Made by a program: the position numbers and the translations under genes. From positions 1 to 64,000 of the forward strand of contig CAWUXE010000006.1 in assembly GCA_963926475.1 (NCBI GenBank): a stretch of 64,000 bases of DNA, given 5' to 3'. The number at the start of each line of letters is the position of its first letter. Positions within the stretch are counted from its first letter, which is position 1. Source of the DNA: UBA2040 sp002384725 (GTDB taxonomy: Bacteria > Bacteroidota > Bacteroidia > Flavobacteriales_D > Crocinitomicaceae). The notes beneath the pieces were generated by a model that had not been told where the DNA came from, ran no database searches, and was given only the letters and a program-made list of their open reading frames with translations. Shown here piece by piece: positions 44,161-55,000 of the stretch.

Positions 44161-44595
44161 TTGAAAATAAAAACATACTTTAGAAGAACAAAAAGCAAAA
44201 TTATCAATTTAAATACTGAAATATCAGAGGGGGTGAAAGTTACTGTGACTTCAAATTTTAGGACAGATTTATCGTATCTGGACCTTGGAAGATATTTTTT
44301 TAATTACAGAATCGAAATAAAGAACTTTAATCACTTTAAAATTAAATTATTGCACCGTGACTGGTACATTTTTGATTCGTTAGGAGAGGCAGTATTTGTC
44401 AGTGGGGAAGGAGTTGTTGGAGAACAACCTGTTCTGCAAGGAGGAGAGAGCTTCAGATACACTTCGGGGGTTGAACTAGCATCAGAGCTCGGTTATATGA
44501 AGGGTTATTTTACCTTTATCAATTTAGGAACGGAAAATCACTTTCAGGTACATGTTCCGAAAATTCAGCTTAACTGCCCTTTGAAATTGAATTAA
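44161..44595 (+). CDS. apaG: ApaG domain protein
   Basis: A 144-residue protein of the ApaG (FnIII-like beta-sandwich) family, with VKVTVTSNFR, NYRIEIKNFNHFKIKLLHRDWYIFDSLGE, and the signature GEGVVGEQPVLQGGESFRYTSG. ApaG is linked to divalent-metal/cobalt tolerance and polyphosphate-like ligands in other bacteria; biochemical function is open. The only in-frame start before the domain is TTG 44161, adding about 20 residues that most homologues lack; an internal non-canonical start is possible. The end overlaps the convergent TPR gene by 26 bases. The 171-base gap before it has no clear promoter. Confidence 0.85.
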   Translation: MKIKTYFRRTKSKIINLNTEISEGVKVTVTSNFRTDLSYLDLGRYFFNYRIEIKNFNHFKIKLLHRDWYIFDSLGEAVFVSGEGVVGEQPVLQGGESFRYTSGVELASELGYMKGYFTFINLGTENHFQVHVPKIQLNCPLKLN

Positions 44596-45523
44596 ACCTT
44601 CTTTTTCTTCTTAAAAAATAAAGAATCATCAAGATAAGGTAACCAGAAGACATAACAGCAACAACAGTTTGGAATTTTTTAATATTACGCTTTAAAGTCT
44701 CCTTTTCCAACCCCATTCCGATTTTAACCGACTCAACTTCATAGGCATTGAACGTATTCGACCTTTCGATTTGCTCCTTAGAGTTCAATTCATCTATTTT
44801 TTCTTTAACTTGAATGTATTCTTTCAATAATAATTGAGAAGTTTTAAAATCCTTTTCAGTATCGTATAACCCAGATAAAGCAAGTAGAGCATCTCCTTCA
44901 TCAGTTAAAAGATTTTCCTTTTTTGCTAAGTTTCGAGATTTATTAAAGTATTCTTTTGCTTTCGCGCGGTTATTCTCCGCATAGACCTCGGCAATATTAA
45001 AGTAACTTTCACAAATAAGTTTGATTTTACCGGTGTTGATTCTTGTTTCCAAGGCTTTATGAAATAGTTTTAAGGCCTCATCTATATTTCCCTCAAAGTA
45101 CTTTACGATTGCGAGATTGTTTTGAGCAAGTGATATAACTGTTAAGTTTTTACTTTTAACTGCATAATCATAACTTTTTTGGTTTGCCCATTTTTCTTTG
45201 GCATTCTCATTTTTTACTGAATATATTGTTGCTAACATATTATAATATCTGAAGACTGTAATATATTTCTTTTTCTTCGTCATAAATTCTATACATCGAC
45301 GAATTGTTTTTTCAGCAGCATCATATGCTTTAAATTTAATCAATATACTTGCCGCTAACGCCTCGCTATGAGTGTATTCCAAAGGCAAATTACATTCTTT
45401 GTAGTAATCTATACTTGCATTAAAAGAAGATAAGGCTATTGGGTTTAAATCTTGTCCAGATTGTATCATTCCCAAATATCGATGAATCAAACCCAAATAC
45501 TTTTCATTTTTATTTTTTTTCAA
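44570..45523 (-). CDS. TPR protein, C-terminal fragment of a frameshifted gene
   Basis: Holds about six tetratricopeptide repeats (residues ~25-240, e.g. SLAQNNLAIVKYFEGNIDEALKLFHKALE), a coiled-coil stretch, one TM helix (about 287-305) and a short basic tail RRKRRFNSISKGS. Bacteroidota proteins of this design usually continue with a LuxR-type HTH or kinase; here nothing follows. The frame opens at a TTG at the A8 run (minus strand, 45513-45520) and shares no independent promoter. It is almost certainly the remainder of the gene that starts at 45869. Confidence 0.72.
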   Translation of the reverse strand: MKKNKNEKYLGLIHRYLGMIQSGQDLNPIALSSFNASIDYYKECNLPLEYTHSEALAASILIKFKAYDAAEKTIRRCIEFMTKKKKYITVFRYYNMLATIYSVKNENAKEKWANQKSYDYAVKSKNLTVISLAQNNLAIVKYFEGNIDEALKLFHKALETRINTGKIKLICESYFNIAEVYAENNRAKAKEYFNKSRNLAKKENLLTDEGDALLALSGLYDTEKDFKTSQLLLKEYIQVKEKIDELNSKEQIERSNTFNAYEVESVKIGMGLEKETLKRNIKKFQTVVAVMSSGYLILMILYFLRRKRRFNSISKGS

Positions 45524-45869
45524 AATAAATTTTAGTTGTCATTAAAATTTTATTGGCTTCCAAAAAATTATGTTGTGTAACTAACACATGAGCCAGCAGT
45601 AATCTTGACTGATTCATGGCTAAAGCATCGTTCTTTAAAACGGTATAATTATATAATTTCTCCACTTCAATCCGAAAAAGTTCAAATTCAATTTCGTCCA
45701 AACCAGCATCCAAAATTTCCTCTAGCAAAATCACCTTCTTCTCCCAACTCTTCTCTTTGTGATACGTTGGATGGTTTCTAAGGCGAAATTCATTCGCATC
45801 TTGAGATAGAGAAATATTAATAAACAAGGAAAATAAAACTAGCGAAAAGAATAATTTTAGGGTATTCAT
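45510..45869 (-). CDS. TPR protein, N-terminal fragment with signal peptide (frameshifted)
   Basis: 119 residues: signal peptide (1-22, FFSLVLFSLFINISLSQ) and the first helical TPR-like pairs (LLLAHVLVTQHNFLEANKILMTTK). It terminates at 45510-45512 just after an A8 run on the minus strand. Removing one A joins it in frame to the following TPR fragment, giving a single 432-residue protein (44570-45869 less one base is divisible by three). ATG 45869 is preferred over an upstream frame start at 45896 because it starts the signal peptide. Confidence 0.7.
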   Translation of the reverse strand: MNTLKLFFSLVLFSLFINISLSQDANEFRLRNHPTYHKEKSWEKKVILLEEILDAGLDEIEFELFRIEVEKLYNYTVLKNDALAMNQSRLLLAHVLVTQHNFLEANKILMTTKIYFEKK

Positions 45870-45889
45870 AAGTATAGTATGTTGACTAC

Positions 45890-45922
45890 TTTGCAAGGAT
45901 AAGCAACATTGTGTACTTTTGC
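45890..45922 (+). promoter_or_regulatory. pruA promoter
   Basis: TTTG (45890-45893), 21 bases, then TACTTTTGC (45915-45923). It lies 15 bases before ATG 45938 and is divergent from the TPR gene. Confidence 0.65.
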
Positions 45923-45937
45923 AACAAAAAACAACTC

Positions 45938-47566
45938 ATGTCAAACGCAATTTTCAAAGTCCCAAAACCGGTAAACGAACCAATAAATAGCTATGCTCCA
46001 GGCTCTAAAGAGAGAGAATTACTTCTTGGCGAGTATAAGATACAATTCAATCAAAATCCGATTGAGGTACCTATGTACATTGGTAAAGACCAGGTTTTTA
46101 CAGAAAATAAAAAACCAATGTCTCCGCCTCATGATCACAAGAAAGTCCTAGGTCATTTTAATCATGGAGATGCAAGTCATGTTGTTAAAGCTATTGATGC
46201 TGCTATGGAAGCACGCGAACAATGGTCTTCTTTACCATGGCAAGATCGTGCTGCTATTTTCTTACGTGCAGCAGATTTATTAGCTGGACCATACCGATAT
46301 AAAATGAATGCTGCTACTATGCTGGCGCAATCAAAAAATGTATTTCAATCGGAAATTGATTCGGTTTGTGAATTGATTGACTTTCTAAGATACAACGTAC
46401 AATACATGACGGAGATATACTCTCAACAACCAGATTCTCAATCAGGAGTGTGGAACCGTTTAGAATATCGTCCTTTGGAAGGATTTGTGTTCGCAGTAAC
46501 ACCATTTAATTTCACGGCAATTGCTGCTAATCTATGCGCAGCACCAGCTATGATGGGGAATGTTGTTGTTTGGAAACCAGCTGAATCACAAGTGTATTCT
46601 GCTCAAGTAATCATGGAAATATTCCAAGAAGCAGGTTTGCCAGATGGTGTTGTGAATATGATCACTGTTGATGGTCCAGTTGCAGGTGATATTGTTTTCA
46701 AACACAAAGATTTAGCAGGATTAAATTTCACAGGTTCAACTGGCGTTTTCCGTCACTTGTGGAAAGAAATTGGCTTAAATCTAGAAAAATACCGTAGTTA
46801 CCCACGAATAGTTGGAGAAACAGGTGGAAAAGACTTCATTGTAGCGCATGAATCTGCTGATCCTAAAGAGGTGGCAACTGCAATCGCTAGAGGTTCTTTC
46901 GAATTTCAAGGTCAAAAATGTTCAGCAGCTTCAAGAGGATATGTGCCGAGATCATTATGGGCAGATGTAAAAGTTAGCCTTCTGGAGCAAGTTAACTCTT
47001 TTAAAATGGGAACAACTGAAGATCCTTCGAATTTTGTAAACGCTGTAATCGATGAAAGAGCTTTTGATAAAATTGCTGCATACATTGACGATGTTAAAAA
47101 ACAATCAGATGCAGAAATAATTACTGGAGGTGGATATGATAAATCTGTTGGGTACTTTATTGAACCAACAATTGTTGTAACGACCAACCCGAAATTCCGT
47201 ACGATGTGTGAAGAAATTTTTGGTCCTGTTATGACGCTTTATGTCTACGAAGATGCTGACTTTGATGTCATGCTTGATTTGGTTGACGATACATCTGAAT
47301 ATGCGTTAACTGGAAGTATTTTGTCGAAAGATCGTTATGCGATAAACCACGCAATGAAAAAATTGGAAAATGCGGCTGGTAATTTCTACATTAACGACAA
47401 ACCAACTGGAGCCGTTGTTGGACAGCAGCCATTTGGTGGAGCAAGAGGTTCAGGCACCAATGATAAAGCAGGTGCAGCTATGAACTTATTGCGATGGGTT
47501 TCTGCTAGAACAATTAAAGAGACTTTCGTTACTCCAAAAGATTATCGCTACCCATTCTTGGGATAG
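45938..47566 (+). CDS. pruA: L-glutamate gamma-semialdehyde dehydrogenase (P5C dehydrogenase)
   Basis: Oxidises glutamate semialdehyde (from proline) to glutamate with NAD+. 542 residues, the single-domain form. ALDH landmarks: FNFTAIAANLCAAPAMMGNVVVWKPA (NAD binding), GSTGVFRHLW, the general-base Glu in VGETGGKDF, catalytic Cys328 in EFQGQKCSAASRGYVP, and EEIFGPVMTLYVY. Start ATG 45938 fits the conserved MSNAIFKVPKPVNEPINSYAPGS; an upstream frame start is rejected because the -7 box lies downstream of it. No proline dehydrogenase gene is in this window. Confidence 0.95.
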   Translation: MSNAIFKVPKPVNEPINSYAPGSKERELLLGEYKIQFNQNPIEVPMYIGKDQVFTENKKPMSPPHDHKKVLGHFNHGDASHVVKAIDAAMEAREQWSSLPWQDRAAIFLRAADLLAGPYRYKMNAATMLAQSKNVFQSEIDSVCELIDFLRYNVQYMTEIYSQQPDSQSGVWNRLEYRPLEGFVFAVTPFNFTAIAANLCAAPAMMGNVVVWKPAESQVYSAQVIMEIFQEAGLPDGVVNMITVDGPVAGDIVFKHKDLAGLNFTGSTGVFRHLWKEIGLNLEKYRSYPRIVGETGGKDFIVAHESADPKEVATAIARGSFEFQGQKCSAASRGYVPRSLWADVKVSLLEQVNSFKMGTTEDPSNFVNAVIDERAFDKIAAYIDDVKKQSDAEIITGGGYDKSVGYFIEPTIVVTTNPKFRTMCEEIFGPVMTLYVYEDADFDVMLDLVDDTSEYALTGSILSKDRYAINHAMKKLENAAGNFYINDKPTGAVVGQQPFGGARGSGTNDKAGAAMNLLRWVSARTIKETFVTPKDYRYPFLG

Positions 47567-47582
47567 TTCAAAACCTAAATAT

Positions 47583-47617
47583 AAAAAGCGAAACCGCAAA
47601 TGGTTTCGCTTTTTTTT
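47583..47617 (+). terminator. pruA terminator
   Basis: A 13-bp stem AAAAAGCGAAACC / GGTTTCGCTTTTT with loop GCAAAT, followed by a T8 run. Confidence 0.88.
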
Positions 47618-47642
47618 GGCCAAAAAACTTGGCCAAAAAAAA
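47610..47642. repeat. Inverted repeat sharing arms with both flanking terminators
   Basis: TTTTTTTTGGCCAA (47610-47623) and its exact reverse complement (47629-47642) are separated by AAAAC. The left arm uses the T-run of the pruA terminator and the right arm uses the A-run of the rpoC terminator, so the three hairpins cannot all form fully at once. Confidence 0.75.
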
Positions 47643-47674
47643 TGGGAACCAATTTCTTGGTTCCCATTTTTTTT
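47635..47674 (-). terminator. rpoC terminator
   Basis: An 18-bp perfect stem (47635-47652 with 47657-47674, loop TTTC) 11 bases after the rpoC stop, flanked by A/T runs on both strands. Confidence 0.88.
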
Positions 47675-47685
47675 GTTAATTTTTA

Positions 47686-50600
47686 TTATTGAGCTTCAGC
47701 TTCTAGCGTTGCTAATTCCTCTTTTCCAGCAACAACCATTTTTTGGAAATGACGAATACCCGTTCCTGCAGGGATTAAATGCCCTACAATTACGTTTTCT
47801 TTCAATCCTAACAAATTGTCTTCTTTACCAGAAATAGCTGCCTCATTCAACACTTTCGTTGTTTCCTGGAACGATGCCGCAGATATAAACGATTGTGTTT
47901 GTAGTGAAGCTCTAGTGATACCTTGCAACAATGGAGTTGAAGTAGCTGGAATCGCCTCTCTAGCCTCAATTTGAGCACTATCAGTACGTTTCAATTGTGA
48001 GTTTTCATCACGTAATTTACGAGCAGATATAATCTGACCATTTTTTACTGTAGTTGAATCTCCTTTATCCACAACAACTTTCATTCCGTATATCGCATCG
48101 TTCTCTTCCATGATATCTGCTTTATGAACAGATTGTCCTTCTAAGAAACGAGTATCTCCTGCATCAATAATTGACGCTTTCAACATCATTTGACGCACGA
48201 TAACTTCAAAGTGTTTGTCATTAATCTTCACACCTTGCAAACGGTAAACCTCTTGGATTTCATTTACAATGTACTCTTGAACAGCTGTCGGCCCTTCGAT
48301 ATTCAAAATATCATTTGGCGTAACGGCTCCGTCCGACAATGCCGATCCTGCTCTAACGAAGTCATTCTCTTGAACTAAGATGTGTTTCGAAAGTGGAACT
48401 AAGTATTTACGTACCTCACCCGTTTTCGTTGTAATAACGATTTCACGGTTACCCCTTTTGATTTTTCCGTATTCTGCAATACCGTCAATCTCAGAAATAA
48501 CTGCTGGATTAGAAGGATTACGTGCTTCGAATAATTCTGTAACACGAGGAAGACCTCCTGTAATATCTCCAGTTTTACCTGCGATACGAGGAATTTTCAC
48601 TAAGATTTCACCTTCTCCAATCACATCACCTTCGTTTACCGAAATGTGTGCGTCAACTGGCAAAGAATACTCTCTTAAAACTTCTTTCGTTTTCTTATCT
48701 ACGATATGAATAGCAGGATTCTTTTTCTTATCACGAGATTCTGTAATTACTTTTTCAGTAAATCCAGTTTGCTCATCGACTTCTTCACGGAATGTAATAC
48801 CATCAATAACGTTGTCAAAAACAACCTTACCTGCAACATCTGTTACGATAACAGCATTGTATGGATCCCATTTACAGATAACATCACCTTTTTTGATTTT
48901 CTTAACATCACCGATTACCATTTCGGAACCGTAAGGGATATTCGCTGTTTGAATAATGACATCTGTTTTCTCGTCAGTGATTTTAATCTCTGCTGAACGA
49001 CCGATAACAACAACTTTCGTTGTTCCATCTGCATTTTTCTTCTGAATTGTACGTAATTCGTCAATTTCGAATCTACCGTTGGCTTTAGCTTTTAAATCTG
49101 ATATATCTGTCTGATTTGAAGCTGTACCTCCAACGTGGAAGGTACGAAGTGTCAACTGTGTTCCTGGCTCACCAATAGATTGTGCAGCAATTACACCAAC
49201 AGTATCTCCAAGCTGTGCATCACGATGTGTTGCCAAGTTTCGTCCATAACATTTCGAACAAACTCCTCGACGCATTTCACATGTCAATACAGAGCGTATT
49301 TCAACTTCTTCAATATCGGCTTTCTCAATTGCAAATGCAATCTCTTCAGTGATAACCTCTCCAGATTCAATCAACAACTCCTCCGTTTCAGGGTGGAATA
49401 TGTCATGAACTGATGTTCTACCAACGATACGATCGTTTAAAGGTTCAACTACGTCATCATTTTTCTTCAATGCTGTAGCAACAAGTCCTCTTAACGTTCC
49501 ACAATCGTCCATATTAATTACAACATCTTGAGCGACATCAACCAAACGACGAGTCAAATAACCCGCATCGGCAGTTTTCAAGGCTGTATCGGCCAATCCT
49601 TTACGGGCACCGTGAGTAGATATAAAGTATTCTAAAATTGATAATCCTTCTTTAAAGTTGGATAAAATTGGGTTTTCAATAATCTCTTGTGCAGACGCTC
49701 CAGATTTTTGTGGTTTCGCCATCAATCCGCGCATACCAGACAACTGACGAATTTGCTCTTTCGAACCACGTGCTCCTGAATCGTACATCATGTAAATTGA
49801 GTTGAATCCTTGCTTATCTTCTTGCAATTGATTCATCAAAGTCGCAGTCAAACGTGAGTTTGTATGCGTCCAGATATCAATAATTTGGTTATAACGCTCA
49901 TTGTTCGTAATAAGACCCATATTATAATTGGCCATTACTTCTTTTACGTCAGTTTCCGCTTTATCGACTAATTCAATTTTCTCTTTCGGGATAATAATAT
50001 CATCCAAGTTGAAGGACAATCCACCTTTGAAGGCCATGTCATATCCTAACTCTTTAATTTCATCTAAGAATTTCGCAGTTTTTGAAGTGCCACAAATTTT
50101 CAAGACTTTTCCAATGATATCACGAAGTGCTTTCTTCGTCAATACCTCATTGATGTATCCAACTTCTCGTGGAACATGTGCGTTGAAAAGAACTCTACCA
50201 CAAGTTGTTTCAGTCATTTGTATAACTGATTCTCCTTGTTCGTTCATGTCGTACAATTTCACTTTGATGTGAGCATGCAAGTCCAATTTACCTTCGTTAT
50301 GAGCAATAACAACTTCTTCAGGAGAGTAGAAAATTCCACCTTCACCTTTAACGATATCTTTTCCTTTTGTAACTTTTCCTTTTGTAATGTAATACAATCC
50401 AAGAACCATGTCCTGAGAAGGCACGGCAATTGGTGCTCCATTTGCAGGATTCAAAATATTGTGTGAAGCCAACATCAATAATTGAGCTTCCAATATTGCC
50501 GCATTACCCAATGGTAAGTGAACGGCCATTTGATCCCCATCAAAATCGGCATTAAAGGCTGTTGTTACCAACGGGTGCAAACGAATTGCTTTTCCTTCAA

Positions 50601-51978
50601 TCAATTTTGGTTGGAAAGACTGAATTCCCAAACGGTGTAAAGTTGGTGCACGGTTCAAAAGTACCGGATGTCCTTTCAATATGTTTTCTAGAATTTCCCA
50701 AACAACTGGCTCTTTGCGATCAACAATTTTCTTTGCAGATTTAACTGTTTTCACAATACCACGCTCAATCATCTTACGAATAATAAACGGTTTGTATAAT
50801 TCGGCAGCCATATCTTTTGGCATACCACATTCATGCAATTTCAAATCTGGTCCAACAACAATTACCGAACGAGCTGAATAATCAACACGTTTACCCAAAA
50901 GGTTTTGACGGAATCGACCTTGTTTACCTTTTAATGAATCAGAAAGTGATTTCAATGGACGGTTTGACTCAGTCTTAACAGCAGAAGCTTTTCTTGAGTT
51001 ATCGAACAATGAATCTACTGACTCTTGCAACATACGTTTCTCATTACGCAAAATTACTTCTGGCGCTTTGATCTCGATTAATCTTTTCAGACGGTTGTTA
51101 CGAATAATAACACGTCTGTACAAATCATTCAAATCTGATGTTGCAAAACGACCTCCATCTAATGGAACTAAAGGACGCAATTCAGGTGGAATAACGGGAA
51201 CCACTTTCACAATCATCCATTCCGGACGATTCTCAATACGATCTTTTGATTCACGCATTGACTCAACCACTTGCAAACGTTTCAATGCTTCGTTCTTTCT
51301 TTGAACAGAAGTTTCCGTGTTTGCTTGGTGACGGAGGTCAAATGATGTTTGGTCCAAATCCATTGTGCTCAACAAATCATAGATTGCTTCAGCACCCATC
51401 TTAGCGATGAATTTATTTGGATCTGTGTCTTCTAAATATTGGTTTTCTTTTGGAAGTGTATCCAAAATATCCAAGTATTCTTCTTCTGATAGGAAGTCCA
51501 ATCGAGTCAATTCAGAACCATCTGCATTTACTGCGACACCTGTCTGAATAACGACATAACGCTCGTAGTAAATAATTTGATCTAATTTCTTCGTTGGTAA
51601 TCCCAACAAATAACCGATTTTATTGGGTAAAGAACGGAAGTACCAGATATGTGCAACAGGAACCACTAATGAAATGTGTCCCATACGCTCACGACGTACT
51701 TTCTTCTCTGTAACTTCTACACCACAGCGGTCACAAACGATTCCTTTGTATCGGATTCTCTTGTATTTTCCACAGTGACATTCATAATCTTTTACGGGGC
51801 CAAAAATACGCTCGCAAAACAAACCATCTCTTTCTGGTTTGTAAGTACGATAGTTAATTGTCTCCGGCTTCAACACCTCGCCGCTTGAATTCTCCAAAAT
51901 CATTTCTGGAGACGCCAATGAGATAGTTATTCTATTGAAACTGCTTTGTTTACTTGGTAATTCTTTTCTGTAAGCCAT
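47686..51978 (-). CDS. rpoC: DNA-directed RNA polymerase beta' subunit
   Basis: 1430 residues, complete. Zinc-binding Cys set in ECHCGKYKRIRYKGIVCDRCGVEV near residue 70; the absolutely conserved catalytic NADFDGDQMAVH; a rudder/bridge-helix region (RGLMAKPQKSGASAQEI, bridge and trigger helices) and second Zn site CEMRRGVCSKCYGR. Ends in the Bacteroidota-type C-terminus ATLEAEAQ. 34 bases after rpoB. Confidence 0.99.
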   Translation of the reverse strand: MAYRKELPSKQSSFNRITISLASPEMILENSSGEVLKPETINYRTYKPERDGLFCERIFGPVKDYECHCGKYKRIRYKGIVCDRCGVEVTEKKVRRERMGHISLVVPVAHIWYFRSLPNKIGYLLGLPTKKLDQIIYYERYVVIQTGVAVNADGSELTRLDFLSEEEYLDILDTLPKENQYLEDTDPNKFIAKMGAEAIYDLLSTMDLDQTSFDLRHQANTETSVQRKNEALKRLQVVESMRESKDRIENRPEWMIVKVVPVIPPELRPLVPLDGGRFATSDLNDLYRRVIIRNNRLKRLIEIKAPEVILRNEKRMLQESVDSLFDNSRKASAVKTESNRPLKSLSDSLKGKQGRFRQNLLGKRVDYSARSVIVVGPDLKLHECGMPKDMAAELYKPFIIRKMIERGIVKTVKSAKKIVDRKEPVVWEILENILKGHPVLLNRAPTLHRLGIQSFQPKLIEGKAIRLHPLVTTAFNADFDGDQMAVHLPLGNAAILEAQLLMLASHNILNPANGAPIAVPSQDMVLGLYYITKGKVTKGKDIVKGEGGIFYSPEEVVIAHNEGKLDLHAHIKVKLYDMNEQGESVIQMTETTCGRVLFNAHVPREVGYINEVLTKKALRDIIGKVLKICGTSKTAKFLDEIKELGYDMAFKGGLSFNLDDIIIPKEKIELVDKAETDVKEVMANYNMGLITNNERYNQIIDIWTHTNSRLTATLMNQLQEDKQGFNSIYMMYDSGARGSKEQIRQLSGMRGLMAKPQKSGASAQEIIENPILSNFKEGLSILEYFISTHGARKGLADTALKTADAGYLTRRLVDVAQDVVINMDDCGTLRGLVATALKKNDDVVEPLNDRIVGRTSVHDIFHPETEELLIESGEVITEEIAFAIEKADIEEVEIRSVLTCEMRRGVCSKCYGRNLATHRDAQLGDTVGVIAAQSIGEPGTQLTLRTFHVGGTASNQTDISDLKAKANGRFEIDELRTIQKKNADGTTKVVVIGRSAEIKITDEKTDVIIQTANIPYGSEMVIGDVKKIKKGDVICKWDPYNAVIVTDVAGKVVFDNVIDGITFREEVDEQTGFTEKVITESRDKKKNPAIHIVDKKTKEVLREYSLPVDAHISVNEGDVIGEGEILVKIPRIAGKTGDITGGLPRVTELFEARNPSNPAVISEIDGIAEYGKIKRGNREIVITTKTGEVRKYLVPLSKHILVQENDFVRAGSALSDGAVTPNDILNIEGPTAVQEYIVNEIQEVYRLQGVKINDKHFEVIVRQMMLKASIIDAGDTRFLEGQSVHKADIMEENDAIYGMKVVVDKGDSTTVKNGQIISARKLRDENSQLKRTDSAQIEAREAIPATSTPLLQGITRASLQTQSFISAASFQETTKVLNEAAISGKEDNLLGLKENVIVGHLIPAGTGIRHFQKMVVAGKEELATLEAEAQ

Positions 51979-52012
51979 ATTCTTGCTTTTCTAAAAATTC
52001 AACAACTTTCGT

Positions 52013-55000
52013 TTAGTCTAATGTTATGTTCAAACAAAGACCTCTCAATTCATGCAACAATACGTTGAAAGATTCTGGAATTCCTGGTTCAGGAATATTG
52101 TCTCCTTTAACGATTGCCTCGTAGGCTTTTGCACGACCTATTACGTCATCCGACTTAACCGTCAAGATTTCTTGTAGGATATTGGCTGCACCAAATGCTT
52201 CCAATGCCCAAACCTCCATCTCACCAAAACGCTGACCTCCAAACTGAGCTTTACCACCCAATGGTTGTTGCGTAATCAATGAATAAGGTCCGATAGAACG
52301 TGCGTGCATTTTGTCGTCAACCATATGCGATAATTTCAACATATAAATGACTCCAACTGTTGCTGTTTGATCGAAACGTTCACCTGTTCCACCATCGTAT
52401 AAGTATGTTTTACCTGAAGTTGGTACTCCAGCTTTTTCTGTCCAATCATCAATCTCTGAAGGATGTGCTCCATCAAAAATTGGCGTCGCGAACTTAACGC
52501 CCAATTTCTCGCCAGCCCAACCAAGAACTGTCTCATAAATTTGACCCAAGTTCATACGAGAAGGCACCCCTAGTGGATTCAAAACGATATCTACTGGTGT
52601 TCCATCTTCCAAGAAAGGCATGTCTTCAGCACGAACGATATTGGCAACAATACCTTTATTTCCGTGACGTCCCGCCATTTTATCTCCAACCTTCAATTTA
52701 CGTTTCTTAGCCACGTAAACTTTCGCCATTTTGATAATTCCCGCAGGCAATTCATCTCCAACTGAAATGTGGAATTTCTTACGTTTGTAAGTACCCAACA
52801 TATCATTTGCTTTGATATTGAAGTTGTGAATCACACGACCAATTAATTTATTCAATTCATCCTTTGCAGTCCAGCTTGTAGGATTAACGATACTGAAATC
52901 GATAGCCATTAAGTTTTTCGTTGAGAATTTCATTCCTTTTTTGATGATTTCCTCTTTGAAATTATTGAATACTCCTCCTGATTTTGTATCACCAACAATT
53001 GCAATCAATTTTTCAACTAGAACCTCTTTCAATTTCGCGAAATCCTTTTCGTAATCTCCATCCAATGACTCCAAAACTGGTTTGTCATGTGCTTTCGATT
53101 TTCTATCTTTGATTGCTCTTGAGAACAATTTTTTCTGAACGACAACACCTCTCAATGAAGGACCTGCTTTCAATGACGCATCTTTCACATCACCAGCTTT
53201 GTCTCCAAAGATGGCACGCAAAAGTTTCTCTTCTGGAGAAGGATCTGTTTCACCTTTTGGTGTAATCTTACCAATTAGAATGTCTCCTTCTTTGATTTCA
53301 GCTCCAACTCGGATCAAACCATGTTCGTCCAAATCTTTTGTCGCTTCTTCTGAAACATTAGGAATATCAGAAGTCAATTCTTCCATTCCTCTTTTCGTTT
53401 CACGAACATCTAAAGAGTATTCATCAATGTGGATAGACGTAAAGATATCGTCACGCACTACACGTTCAGAAATTACAATCGCATCCTCAAAGTTATAACC
53501 TTTCCAAGGCATGAAAGCCACTTTTAAGTTTTGGCCCAAGGCCAACTCACCACTTTCAGTAGCATATCCTTCACAAAGAACTTGTCCTTTTTCAACTCTA
53601 TCGCCATGTTGAACGATAGGTTTCAAGTTGATACATGTTCCTTGATTCGTTTTAGCGAATTTAGTCAAAGTGTATGTTTTCAACTCTGTATCGAAACTTA
53701 CCAATTTATCTTCTTTTGACCAGTCGTAACGAATTGCAATATTATTTGCATCTACGTATTCTACTGTTCCCGGTCCTTCTGCATTAATCAATACACGAGA
53801 ATCTCTTGCAACTAATCTTTCGATTCCAGTTCCCACAATTGGAGAATGAGGTTTCAAAAGAGGAACTGCTTGACGCTGCATATTCGATCCCATCAGGGCA
53901 CGATTGGCATCATCATGCTCCAAGAAAGGAATTGATGAAGCGGCAATTGATGCAATTTGATTGGCACCAACATCCATTAATGTTACAGCTTTAGGAGCTA
54001 CAACTGGGAATTCAGATCCGAATCTTGCTTTAACAACTTCTGTTAAGAATTTACCTTTATCATCTACCTGCGCATTCGCTTGGGCGATCATCTGGCCATT
54101 CTCTTCTTCCGCCGTTCTATATAGTGGTTCTTTATCCAATCCAACTTTACCATTTTCAACCAAACGGTATGGAGTTTCGATAAATCCAAGTTTATTCACT
54201 TTTGCAAATACACACAAAGAAGAAATCAAACCAATGTTCGGTCCCTCTGGTGTTTCAATCGTACAAAGACGACCGTAGTGTGTGTAGTGAACATCACGCA
54301 CCTCAAATCCTGCTCTTTCTCTGGATAATCCACCAGGTCCTAGTGCTGACAAACGACGTTTGTGTGTTACCTCAGAAAGTGGATTCGTTTGATCCATGAA
54401 CTGAGAAAGCTGATTCGTTCCGAAGAATGAATTAATAACCGATGACAGTGTTTTCGCATTAATCAAATCGATTGGTGTAAAGACCTCGTTGTCACGAACG
54501 TTCATACGCTCACGGATTGTACGTGCCATACGTGCCAAACCAACACCGAATTGAGAATACAATTGTTCACCAACTGTTCTCACACGACGATTTGACAAGT
54601 GGTCAATATCATCAACATCTGCCTTAGAGTTAATCAACTCGATCAAATATTTAATGATTTTAATGATATCACCCTTCGTCAAGACTCTTGAAGTCTCTTC
54701 AGAATCAATGTTTAATTTTTTGTTCAATCGGAAACGTCCAACTTCACCTAAATCATAACGTGTATCAGAGAAGAATAATTTCTCAAATACATTTTTCGCT
54801 GTATCATAATCAGGCGGCTCAGCATTTCTAAGTTGACGATAAATGTGTTCAACCGCTTCTTTTTCTGAGTTCGACGTATCTTTTTGTAAAGTGTTGTAGA
54901 TAATCGTGAAATCTGCGCTATTGATATTCTCTTTGTGAAGAATAATTGTTTTTGCACCAGAATCAACGATTAAGTCAATGTGTTCTGCTTCGATAGCAAT

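Noticed and set aside
47616..47636. Repeated TTGGCCAA octamers as a recombination site
   Set aside because: They are explained by the inverted repeat between two terminators; no dif-like 28-bp architecture is seen.
53961..54278. Antisense frames within rpoB and rpoC
   Set aside because: Numerous short frames on the plus strand follow codon position of the real genes; none has a start context or recognisable domain.
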